Assembly (NCBI GenBank): GCA_027922465.2
Contig: BQMF02000235.1
Coordinates: 248,001 to 312,000, forward strand
Direction: 5' to 3'
DNA: 64,000 nucleotides
Source of the DNA: Turritopsis dohrnii
Lineage: Eukaryota > Cnidaria > Hydrozoa > Anthoathecata > Oceaniidae
The first letter of the stretch is position 1. Each line of letters begins with the position of its first letter. Below are positions 12,501 through 22,909 of the stretch, one piece after another. A program made the position numbers and the translations under genes. The notes beneath the pieces are model-generated. The model did not search any database. It saw only the letters and a program-made list of their open reading frames with translations, and was not told where the DNA came from.

Positions 12501-14154
12501 GAGTTAATGGAAAGGTTGTGGTCATATTTAAGGTTGTTTTCAAAAATAACGAAAGAAATGACGCCTGCTCACCGTACTGATTTTTTGTGTGACGCGTTAA
12601 ATCATTTTAAGAAGACTAAAGTTTTGACAATAGGTATGGGTTGATGCATTTAACATTTTTGCCTTTTTATCTTTTGAAACTTTATATTTTTCTGCAAATA
12701 TCTCCATAACTTAAAAGCGTTTCTTTTCAGGGAAAACTCTAGTTAGTTGGTACCAGAAAGCGAATGCCATATTTCAAACCAGCATCGAAGAAATAGGGTC
12801 ATTGTCGAATGGACTTGATGGTAAGAATATTTTTTATCTGTTTAATAACCTATATTTGTCAACATATATTGTTCATTTTGATACTCTAGTTTGTGTAACT
12901 GACGATTTGTTGAAGGCTTGGAAAAACGAGGAAGAATCAAAAGTGAAATGGAAAAATGTTGTTTCGGAAGGTGGGAAGTGACATTTCGTGATTGAGTTAA
13001 TGAAATACAGAATGACATTATCTGTTGTATATTTTAGAGGATGGTTGGGAATGGAATTATTATAACCAACTAAAAAAGTTTTACAACGAAACATCGTTAT
13101 TGTCAGTTAGCGCGAACATCACGGAAATTGCTAAACGTAAATCGAGAATAAGTCGGTCTGAAAAATTTATAGTTTTGTATATCACAGCTTAATATAAATG
13201 TTAAACATTGCAATACAGTGAATTTGCCTCACTTCTATTTTTGTCTAGATATGACACATCTCTCTTGGTTTTTGAGCGCACCCACGGTGTAACAACACGG
13301 TGGATGGTGGCGTCTCGAACTTATCAAATTCAGCATCGCAAGTTTCTTCAACGGAACATTAAGCAAGTCGTGGAAACATTGCATAGCAGAGCGTCGGAGA
13401 GAATGATGCTTTTATCGTTGAAGAAAAGATATGCAGGTTTCTTTGATTTTCAGTTCGTTCACAATATCGTAGTGGTTTTGATCTTTGACAACAGTATGTA
13501 TTTTCACTAGTCATATTAATTGTTCTTTTGTTCACAGATGGCTCATCAATAAGTACCAGGCTATCTAATCAGATCAATAGGATTTGTAACGAAATGAAAG
13601 CTCTTGTTGAATGCTTAAACGAGGATAGAAAACAGTTCTTAACATCACCATCCATCATATTGTACAAAGACGTATTAGATGTTAATGCAGGAATATATTT
13701 GGATGTTTTGTCACCAGAAGTAAGCTCTTTCTCGAATTTAAAGTAAAATGTTCTTAAGGGTTTCTTTTGTAGTAGTTGTAACTTTTCCATTTCACGTTCT
13801 TAGGAAAATCTTACCTCCAAAGTTCCAGTGACCGTGAAGGCTAGCTTGATACAAAGTTATATTCGTAAATGCCGTGCAATTGAAGAGCGGTCATTGGTTT
13901 GTTTCGAAATGGAAAGCACTATGAATTACTTTCAAGAGTCATCTGCAATGCTTTCTGACCTTTTAGAACGCATTGAAGGTCCCTTGAAGGTCATTGTGCA
14001 CGAAAAGTTAAGAGAACAACGCTCTATTCTGCAGGAGGTCACCGAGTTGTTCAGCCGTGCTAAGAACAGAGAACTAGAGGAAGATTTTGAAATATCCTAC
14101 TTCAGCGATAGTTCATCTAATGACTCTGATGATGATAATGACTTAAACGGATAG
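9570..14154 (+). CDS. KDZ transposase with CxC2-like zinc cluster, apparently intact
   Basis: About 14-16 exons with good GT-AG sites; clear ones are 9570-10049, 10749-10973, 11137-11265, 11366-11530, 11621-11757, 11865-11974, 12278-12361, 12453-12633, 12731-12821, 12891-12970, 13040-13137, 13250-13436, 13539-13719 and 13804-14154. The N-terminus is basic, then Cys-rich (CCCIICGDG, CCYDCG, CYKC). A CxC2-type segment follows (LCACESEMATLI, LWPSTPTKPSTA). Catalytic motifs are CMDANFGL (Asp, about 11393), IYDIAC (Asp, about 11942), FHSYGHKGDCQ and DGELMERLWS (Glu, about 12510). The C-terminus is coiled-coil-like with an acidic Ser/Asp tail. I found no stop inside the clear exons. The 9570 ATG is chosen because the basic peptide opens there after an AT-rich non-coding run. 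Confidence 0.85.
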
Positions 14155-15256
14155 ATGTAGTAGTTTTTTTAAAATCTAATAGATTGGTAGGGTTTGTTTT
14201 TTCATGTAACCCCAGATGGAAATAGACTCGATCCACTTTGCTTAGCTCATAACTTGAAATTAGGATTAATGTCTGACAGAGCTTTCTTGTTGAGCGGTTG
14301 AAGTAGTCCTTCACCTTTTATCGCCCCGAAAAACGATAACTTTTTTGAGACACGTCCAGACATGTTATTTCATGTATTATATTTTATTTCATCTATATAT
14401 TGTTATGTTATAACTTCTATCTTTTTTCGGTTCTTTTCATTCTTTAGTGATGTCTAAAACAAGGAATATGACTTCTAAGTTTTTGATGGAGTTTGTTTTG
14501 TGCGAATAAAATTGAATTACTTGTTCATTCACCACTACACTCTTTATTATCTTAAGGCGAAGTTGGAACAAAAGGAGTCTATTGTGTGTGCTGTGAGTTA
14601 TCAGTTTCGCCTCTCGTGTAGATGTGCTGTTTTGCGATAAGTTCAACTCGCCTTTTTATACTATTCAAAAGAGTTCTCGCGGATAAAGCCTGTTTTACGG
14701 CAAAGTCGGGTCATCTGACATTATCTTTGACAGATCGGGTCAATCATTTCGTGATCTTAACAAGACGTTTGCGTAAAGTTTGTGGTTTGCGAGACAGTAA
14801 AAGTTCCCAGGATGCAGTGTTTTTGTACCAAACTTCGAGTCATTGCACGTGAGTGTTCCCACATATCTCTCGTAGATCGGGTCGAGCTTTTCGCGATCTC
14901 TTGACATGACTTTGGTATAATATTTGAATATAACGTAATCTCAATGACTCGAATCACTATGGAACTCCTATTGTTTCGACTAAACTAAAATTAGAGTTAA
15001 CCAAAACTAATTTTGTCGTCAATAAAATGAAGAAGGGACCACGAAACACTTACCAGTTTAGAGTTGTGGGCATTCTACTGTTTGATGATTGGAAACCCAG
15101 TTTATAAAAATATCTTATTGAAATAAGGCCGAATTGTATCTTTTGCTCTTGAAAACAGAGTTACACAAATCTTTCTTGCAAGTCGGACATTTTTTATTGA
15201 TTTAACTCCCACTCGATGTTTCCGTAATTATTACAGATAAATTCGTAGTTGACATT
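14155..15256. other. Spacer between the two KDZ-element genes, with a direct repeat
   Basis: Contains two copies of an AGATCGGGTC...GATCT-like motif near 14731 and 14874, and an inverted pair (GAGTCATTG / CAATGACTC) near 14838 and 14941. It is the likely promoter region of the gene starting at 15257. No exon seen. Confidence 0.4.
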
Positions 15257-18200
15257 ATGACTGAGCCTCCAAAGAAGAATATCAAGAAAACTCCTGAACA
15301 GTTGCAGATTTTAGAGAACCTTTATTGTAAGGGCATGACCAACTATAAAGCTGATAATGTGACTGCGCGTGCTCTTTTGCAAGATGCCGTCGCAAACACT
15401 GGGTTAAGGGAATCGCAAATAAAAGTAAGTTAAAAAGGTTTATGTGGAGACGAGACGACGGTTAGCTTCTTTCGAAATATCAATTTTAATTGCCTGTCTA
15501 TGGTTATTATTAGGATTGGATTGATAGCAAGAGGAGAAAAAACCAGAACGTCAAACCAACCAAAATTCCCGGAAGAAGATCTTCGGGATTTGATATTTTT
15601 CGAAAGAAATACATGAAAGGTATGTTCAGTTTTGGTGATATCGTAAAACCTATGTTAACATAAACCTAGAATGTAGTTCCGGACAAACAGTTATAAAGTA
15701 ACATTTTTATCGATTTTTCTGAGGATTCATTTTGAAATCTTTTTCTAAAAGTCAATTGCGTTTCAACTTAGAAAATGATGTAGGAATAGCAGAAAGCAAT
15801 CATGCTTGGAGTTTGTTAACTGATGAGGAAAAGGAAGAGTATCGGAGTGAAGCAAAGGAAGTGGAAAAACCTGTGTTTAGCAATCTTCCAACAGATGCAC
15901 AAATTTCACATATTCGCAAAACACGAAACAAGATTGAAACTTTGGTTTGTATTTGTTTTGTCAAAATTCGACCTTCGTTTTGAATATAAACGTATATATT
16001 TTCTAACCAAAGAGTCCACACATGTTGTTTGATCGTATCTCGTATATATTGCTACTAGTATCCCGGGTAAAAACTTTTTACCGAACTTAACTTCGAAAAC
16101 ATTAGGTCAAATCCACCATTTCCGTGTACATACTCCGTGACGAAAAAATAAATCATAGAATCGCAACTCAAAAACATCCCAGGCGGCGTCGCTCGCCACC
16201 CATGTTCAGTATGCGTTGTGTTGTGAAATTTAACTCGTGTAAAAGTTTCTACAGGCATTAATTTTTTAATTCATTTCTTACATTCAGAAGATTAAAAACA
16301 GAAACAAATAGCAACATGGCTCAGAATAATATATCTATACGCAGAAGAGAAGTAACTTTAATGTAAAAAAAATGGCAATATATAACACAGAACTGTTTAG
16401 CCAGACATACGAAACCAAACATTACAAAATGTTTATTCAAAACAAATTGATACCTTCCAACTTTTTCTTTTGTTCCAAAGTTACTACTCGACTGCAACCA
16501 TTAATGAATTTTTGAAATGATATGTAGTCTGTTCTTCCCAAAACCATCAACGTCATGATTAAAACCATGAGTTTCATTTCTTTATGCTTTTTTTATTATT
16601 ACCTAAAAAATTAATACTTGAATTGTAATACCGAAAACCTTAACATGCTATAACAATATTGAAATAAAAAATAAAACAGAAAGAAAGAAAAAACAAAAAG
16701 AAAATTCAAGTACGCATTTATCCTAAAGATAAAAATTAAAAACAAAATTTGGTCTATAAAGTCAACCGATACTGTGAGTCAATACGGGTTCACTCAACAC
16801 TGGAGCTGAACAGAATAAAGACTTTTACCTGGCATACACATCCAAACATCAAATTAATAAAAATAATTGAAACAACAAAATGCCCTGCTTTGACCAAAAC
16901 CATAATTGAATACCCAGAAGATATTAAAAGCAACAAATAAAAACATAATGCTAAACTTATATACCTAGCAAGTATGTATGTAGCAGTTAACATAACACAA
17001 AATAATGAATGCCGTAAACAAATATAAACTGAAGAAAAATATACCCCAGCAATGCTTCTTTTTTGTAGTACAATCGCAATGAAATACATAATCCATTCTT
17101 TTCTTAAATAACCTTCTCAACATACCATGATTTTCATTTATACATTTATAAATTTCGTTTATAAATAGCTACACTTTTTCTTTTCTGACCTAAAAGAAAA
17201 AGATTTCAGTAAAGAACAGCTACAATACTTACTACTACTGCAACCATATTTAAGCAAACCAAAACAAAAGGCATAAATGGCTGGCAGAAAGGCATGCAGA
17301 CAAAGCATCAAACATCGTCAATAGATACAATTTTACAGCATAACACGTTCCCTACTTCCACAGCCATGAGAAAGGAAAACAGTCATAGCTGTGGGACCAT
17401 TTTTAATTGATCTGTAAATAAATAAATCAAATCAAATCTTCTTTGCTAACTATAAAAATAATAATAGCGCGCGTTACCAAAACAAATTACTCTCGTCTTC
17501 GATTCGACTAAACGAAAGAACTCATATAATAAGATATCTATTCAAAGCTATAGTATTTAATCTTTCAAAACTAAATTAAAACCATTCCTTACTGTGTAAA
17601 GAAACATCATTTTGTTCTGCATTTCTTCACTACACTTTCTTCTGTATAGCGATATTTGATAACTAAAACGTAAACAAACATTTAAATACATTTAAATACA
17701 AATGCATATACCTAACTTGTTCTTTTATGAAAATAAAATAAAAGCTTTATAATAATACCTTTTGTTGGTTCGATCTTTCTGCAGCTAATTTTTAAAAACT
17801 TCACTGCACTTCTTCTGTATATCTAAACAAACATTGTAAACAAACAACTAACTCACTTACACGTGCTACCCGATAATAAAACGTTTTATAATAATAACAA
17901 TACCTTCGTGCATACAAACCTGTGTTTCTTCGTCAGTTCTTTCGTCGATTTGATAAAACAATCAAATTTAAATTAAAATATTCGTATACAAAAAGAAACA
18001 CGTCTTCTTCGCGAAGTTTCTTGCTCACGAAATGATCGTTGACAAATTTCGAACGATTAACATTGCATTGCTCGCACTCCTCCAAAGACGTTTTTCGGCT
18101 GATTTCCACTGCGCAAGCCAAAAATAACAAAACGGAGGAGCATATACTAATTGCGAAAAATCAAAAAAATCACTCTCGCTTTGGCGTGGTTTTACGACGA

Positions 18201-20431
18201 AAAGGGAAAAAATAAGAAGGATTAGACCGTGAAAAAAAAACAAATATATCACTCTCTAAAATAAAAGTGGTATGCACAACGCGGATTATTATAATAAGAT
18301 ATCTATATATTAAAAGCCGATTCTCTGTCTGTCTGTCTGTTTGTTTGTTTGTTTGTTTGTTTGTAAGTCACGCAAAATGGTAGATTGAGTTGTGAGCGAA
18401 ATTATTTCTTTTTTTGTGTGCGACGTGAGTTTGAAGCAAATACATTGCGACCCCAATCGAACGTGACTTTTTTTGGCTGATGAACTAATAGGAATAACGT
18501 TTTGTTTTTATTATTATTGTCAGTTTTATATTCCACGTTGACTTGGCTTTGAAAACAATACATCAACTAAGAAACTAACTGATTAAACATTTTGGACAAA
18601 AAGCAGCAGTGGCAGAACGTGACAGCATGTGCGGTTTGCCAGTGTATTCTAACGCTTTCCTGACTGTCTGAGACGGGTGAACTTTTTTCGAACAATCGAA
18701 ATGTTTAAAAACCGATAGGTAAAAAAAAGAGAATCATGAAAGAAAATATTTTTTTTTTACTTTTGTCTTAATAGTTGTCTTAATTTCGTTTAATCGATTT
18801 CTTTTAATCTATTTTAATCTGATCGAACGTTTTTTATTCACTTCATTCATTTGGCACGTGCATTTTTTTCTCCTCCCGTGTGATCTTTTTAAGAAGAGAA
18901 ACCATTTTTTCACCTACTTCTGACAGCACCCATGTTAGAGCGCGTAAAACAAAAGCTAATAATAAGTTGAAAAGTTTTTTCTCTCTGCGTTTTGAGTGAA
19001 TTGTTAAACTGATACTTGATTGGTTTAAAATCGTAAATAAAAACCACGTGAAGTTCACGTTCGGAATGCATTGTGTAAAGCATTTTAAATGCGACCGCGA
19101 CAATGAACGGCTGAGTTAATAGCATGCAAGATTTGAAACACCAGGAACGTATTTCTCTTCACGTGCAAACGAGCTTTATTAAGCGATAAAGCCAGCAGCA
19201 AAGGAAGTCTTATCAATGGTTTTAAAGGGCAATAATTTGGAGCAGGTGGTCATACAACGCAGGCTGAATATGGGCGGCGAGCGACGCCGCCTTGGCGGCT
19301 AGTTATTATTATTATTAGTGCCGTGAAATGGAAACTATGGGTGTTGAACTGTTCGTCATGGATATAGATCCTGGCAGGAAGGGTAATAAAGTGACGGTAT
19401 ATGGAAGACAAAAAGGAATTGATTTTGTGGATTCTCAAAATGATTTAGAATGGCGCTTTGCATCACATGTGATGGGTATGTATATTTTTCAATGTTTACT
19501 ATGAATCATGGCGGTGTCGAGCTAGATATTTGAAAATTAATACAAATTACTACGATAAAACTTTAAACTTTATACAGACAAATTCCCTTGTTTGTTCAGG
19601 TGAGACTATCGAATCAGCTCAAGAAACAAAACACTTACGCAAGGAAGTGAGCAATTTGTTGAACCAAAAAATTTGTAAGCATTGATTAGTTTTGTTTTTC
19701 TGTTTGAATTCAAGTCTTTCTGAAGAATCCATTTTCTCATACATCATAGATTTAGCCACTGGAGGGAAACGAACAACAGTACCATATAAGCAAATAGAAG
19801 ATGGAATAGTAGTAGTCAACGGTCTTCCAGCGGGTTTCGTATTCAAGAAGCCAAGTAATTGTTCGAAAACGGAGCTAGAAATCCTAAGGAGGAACATAGA
19901 TTACATTACTTTCACAGGTATCCATAGCATTCTGAAGTTTCTTTTCGTGCGTAGTCAATATCTCGGAGGATTTGTTTTGATTTCTTTGCAGTCACCAAAG
20001 AAACAGACGCACCAACACCTACTCCGGAAGCAAATCTGCCTCTGGAACAGGTTGTCGTCACTGAAAATGCAGATTTTGCTTTTGACGATCGGAATACACG
20101 TGAAGAACAGCCTCCTGCGAAGAAAAAAACAAAAGCAACTCCCTTTATTGCTATCGATGAAACAGAACGAGCAGATCTTGATAGTGACATTCAAAAGCTA
20201 GGAGTCGATGACCTTGTACCGAATCAAGCGGGAAAAGTTGTTACCCTTCGTGAAGTTTTGGAAAAATCTCGCAACGACGAAGGTTACGTAGAAAAAATTG
20301 TAGAGCGAAGGGAAGGCAAAGGGTGCCAACAATATCTAGTCAAATGGATTGCCTATAAAACTTGCACCTGGGAACTCGCCGATAATTTACCAAAAGCAGA
20401 CTTAGAAGATTATTTCCTCAATAAGACTTAA
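15257..20431 (+). CDS. Homeodomain-like + HMG-box-like + chromodomain accessory protein (444 aa)
   Basis: Seven exons: 15257-15424, 15514-15619, 15724-15944, 19319-19475, 19600-19674, 19750-19917 and 19992-20431. All have GT-AG sites and consistent phase; the total is 1335 nt, ending in TAA. Residues ~10-66 form a homeodomain-like three-helix pattern: TPEQLQILENLY, then GLRESQIKDWIDSKRRK, with WI.SKRRK where classical homeodomains have WF.NRR.K. Residues ~75-150 look like an HMG box (SGFDIFRKKYMK, then AWSLLTDEEKEEYRSEA). Residues 396-444 are a chromodomain (GYVEKIVERR, YLVKWIAY, CTWELADNL) with the usual cage aromatics. Inferred role: chromatin or DNA targeting partner of the neighbouring KDZ transposase. 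Intron 3 carries two Helitrons. Confidence 0.82.
16179..18299 (-). mobile_element. Non-autonomous Helitron, family A, degraded 3' end
   Basis: Read in reverse, the 5' end begins TCTTATTATAATAATCCGCG at 18299 and matches the start of the autonomous Helitron at 35237. The 3' side has GGCGAGCGACGCCGCC (about 16197-16182), the same terminal hairpin as other Helitrons here, but the terminal CTAG is lost. No RepHel coding remains. It lies in intron 3 of the homeodomain/HMG/chromodomain gene. Confidence 0.7.
18302..19302 (+). mobile_element. Non-autonomous Helitron, family B, complete ends
   Basis: Starts with TC (TCTATATATTAAAAGCCGAT) after an A. Ends with a GC-rich hairpin, GGCGGCGAGCGACGCCGCC, then TTGGCGGCTAG, before a T: the classic Helitron A^T insertion with CTRR 3' end. 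Near its 5' end is a GTTT microsatellite. The 44198-54728 copy is the same family. No coding capacity was recognised. Confidence 0.85.
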
Positions 20432-20812
20432 TTTTGAGCCAACTTCGCCAGCTCACCAAACTGTTGCATCTCTAAATTAGGTTTTCTCATTGCCTAAAAA
20501 CAACAGAAAGTTGTTAAGACCATTTAAGCACGGCGAACAAATTTCCTTCTCTCTTGGTTGTATAATGTAAGCAACTCCCGCGAAATTCCCTGACAGGACG
20601 TTTTTAACAATCAGATAGATTTTCACTTTTGCCTTGTTATCAAGTTTCGCTTTGTTACTATGTTTTCTATTGTTTTATTAATTACATATATGTATTACTT
20701 GGTTCACAGTGGGATATTTAAAATTTTTAAACGAGGTTGTATTCTTAGTGACTAAGCCATAGCGCGGTTTTTAAATGATTAAATAGATAACTAAACGCGC
20801 ATGTTAATCGAA

Positions 20813-21150
20813 CACATATTTTAGTAGTACTATGCCGTCTTAAAGATAGAATTTGTGAAATGTGTTTATTTTTTGGAGGTGCATGATGGGACTTGTCAAC
20901 GAAGGGCTTTAAATCAATGTCTTTATAATAACACTTAAGTTCGAAAACGTTCGGTGCATGTGAAGATTAGGATATTGCATCCAAAGCGAACTAACATTTC
21001 AAAAACAAACACGCATTTTCATCAAACACATATTTAAGTAGTACTATGCCGTCTTAAAGATAGAATTTGTCAAATGTGCTTATTTTTTGGAGGTGCATGA
21101 TGGGACTTGTCAACGAAGGGCTTTAAATCAATATCTTTTTAATAACATTT
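20813..21150. repeat. Direct duplication of a ~120-bp unit
   Basis: A unit running from CACATATTT through AGTAGTACTATGCCGTC and GGAGGTGCATGATGGG to GGGCTTTAAATCAAT occurs at about 20813 and again at about 21027, nearly identical. It lies just downstream of the chromodomain gene. Function unknown. Confidence 0.85.
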
Positions 21151-21189
21151 TGAAAAAAAAAATTGACCAAAAATTGTGATTGCAATTTG

Positions 21190-21306
21190 TTGTAACAGTG
21201 CTGATGAAGTGGTATGTGATGATGAAGAGGAGCGGAAAAATTTCCCGTTTGATTTTCATAATAGCATTACACCCTTAGGTATGCCCCCTCATTGTTTGAA
21301 ACTCTA
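21190..21306 (+). pseudogene. Helitron helicase fragment
   Basis: About 110 bp closely matching 40208-40322 in the helicase exon of the autonomous Helitron, for example AGTGCTGATGAAGTGGTATG and CCTCATTGTTTGAAACTC. It is isolated and has no flanking helicase sequence, so it is a truncated or captured fragment. Confidence 0.8.
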
Positions 21307-21499
21307 AGTTAGGACAACTTTGATAACATTATAAAGTTTTCATACACAATTCATGGTGACGGAGTGTCAATGGGACTTGTAGTATAATGATGTAGTATTA
21401 TACGGTCCTAAAAATGGATATCGTGTAATGGTAACCATCAATGAGTGTTATTAGATATCATATCTGTAATAGAAGCTGAAAATGTCTCTGGTATGTTCC

Positions 21500-21606
21500 A
21501 AGAGATGATGAAACTATTTTTAATTTCACTCAGATTAGTTGGGTACAGCATGGACAAGAGGAGTTAACTGGTGCCGTGCCGCAAGTATTGGCACGCCTTC
21601 AGTTTG
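21500..21606 (+). pseudogene. Short coding remnant or terminal exon of unknown family
   Basis: An open frame ends at TGA (about 21606). It encodes a peptide with RDDETIFNFTQISW and HGQEELTGAVPQVLARLQ, more protein-like than its surroundings. No acceptor site was settled and the family is not recognised. Confidence 0.3.
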
Positions 21607-22091
21607 AAGCATGAAATCAGAACACGTTTTACTGAAGAAAAATTACCTAACTTTAGTCTCACAAAGATTCCAACGACGTTGCCTAAACAGCCTAGGTATA
21701 TACATATTTTTTTCAAAAACACCTATCCAACTTTTTGGAAATTTCTTAAACGACTGTGGAGAAAGGGGAAGAAAAATTAAAGCGAAAATATTTTCAAATG
21801 TCTTCTTGTCTTAAGTGAAGTTCAAATAACATTGATTGAAAATCGAAACTAGTTCTCTAAAAAAATACTCAAAATTCAAAATAGCAGAAAACTTCAGAAG
21901 AAATTAGAGTACTCGCAAAAGATGAATTGTTGCAAAAGTTTGACCAAACTTGATGCACAATATAGTTAAAAAAGCAACTTCTGTGTTTTCACGTGACGAG
22001 GATAAAAAGAACCTGCTAAGTTTAATTTCAACTGGACAGAAGATGCCGCATCAGAAAATCTTCCTGGAAATTACTTCAACTTTTGATCTTT

Positions 22092-22239
22092 AACATCGCC
22101 TCGTTTCTAATCATCATAATACTGACGTTTCTTAGCATGATAAAACGATATGATGGCATGAGGGTTATAAACTTTTATGATCACAGTTGTCATGAAAAAG
22201 AACGTCATAATCATAATGTTTCGAAACGAGGCGATATTT
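22092..22239. mobile_element. Small MITE-like inverted repeat
   Basis: ATCGCCTCGTTTC at about 22094 is mirrored by GAAACGAGGCGAT ending about 22238. The inner sequences (TCATAATACTGACGTTT / AACGTCATAATCATAAT) also pair imperfectly. About 145 bp in total. Confidence 0.6.
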
Positions 22240-22389
22240 GTAAGTAATGAAAGTGATTAATGAAAAGGTCCAAAATTGCGTAACTCTTTTTCCACCACGA
22301 CATTTTCTGCCTAGCAGAGGTTCAAATAATATATAAAACATCTACGGAATTTCTCTATCATATAACTTTGCCTTCGATACCGACGAAAA

Positions 22390-22494
22390 TTTTCGTTGAT
22401 CGTTCGTGCATGGGAGGTAACGCTTTCTAGCTGCTCAGCCTCGATTCCATGTGCTTTCTGAAACTGCATAGATAGACTATCGTAATATCTATGG
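22390..22494 (-). CDS. Possible minus-strand exon, unknown
   Basis: In reverse, an acceptor-like AACCATAG precedes an open frame with YYDSLSMQFQKAHGIEAEQL and ESVTSHARTINENF, then a possible donor (GTCGGTATCG). Codon use looks protein-like. It could belong to a leftward gene of the KDZ element; low confidence. Confidence 0.3.
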
Positions 22495-22774
22495 TTGTTT
22501 AAAAACATGTAATTTGTGTGTCAAAACAAAATGATCATCTGATACACCTATTACTACAACTTTTTTATCTGTCAACTTACTTATGACAAATCTTGCAAGG
22601 CAAAGGTATTGTTTGGCCGGATTGAAATATTTTGGTGAGACGATGATAATAGTGTACTTGATGGGACTTGAAATAATTCACGACGTTCTCAGGAACATAA
22701 GGGTAAGTGTCAGCAAAATCGCGATCCACCTCGTCTCCGATGTGTGTACAACCTTTAAATGGGCATGATACTAA

Positions 22775-22903
22775 TTACATTTCTTTTGTATTTCGAAACT
22801 CCAATTGAACTACATCAATAGAACCCAATTCATCCACTAGATCGCATTTTATTTCCCGCTTTCTTTTCTTTATAAACTTCAATAACCACGTTTCTTCCTG
22901 GAT
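22775..22903 (-). CDS. Possible terminal exon of a minus-strand gene
   Basis: Reverse-strand exon after acceptor TTTGAAG, 42 codons then TAA. The peptide includes ETWLLKFIKKRKREIKCDL and DELGSIDVVQLEF. A second reading frame is also open for ~28 codons and would join an ATGGCGTC exon near 23033, so the correct frame is unresolved. No family is assigned. Confidence 0.3.
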   Translation of the reverse strand: MQEETWLLKFIKKRKREIKCDLVDELGSIDVVQLEFRNTKEM

Positions 22904-22909
22904 CTTCAA

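Noticed and set aside
18336..18366. GTTT/GTCT repeats as part of a CRISPR-like array
   Set aside because: A simple microsatellite inside a Helitron, also present at 44222, with no spacers.
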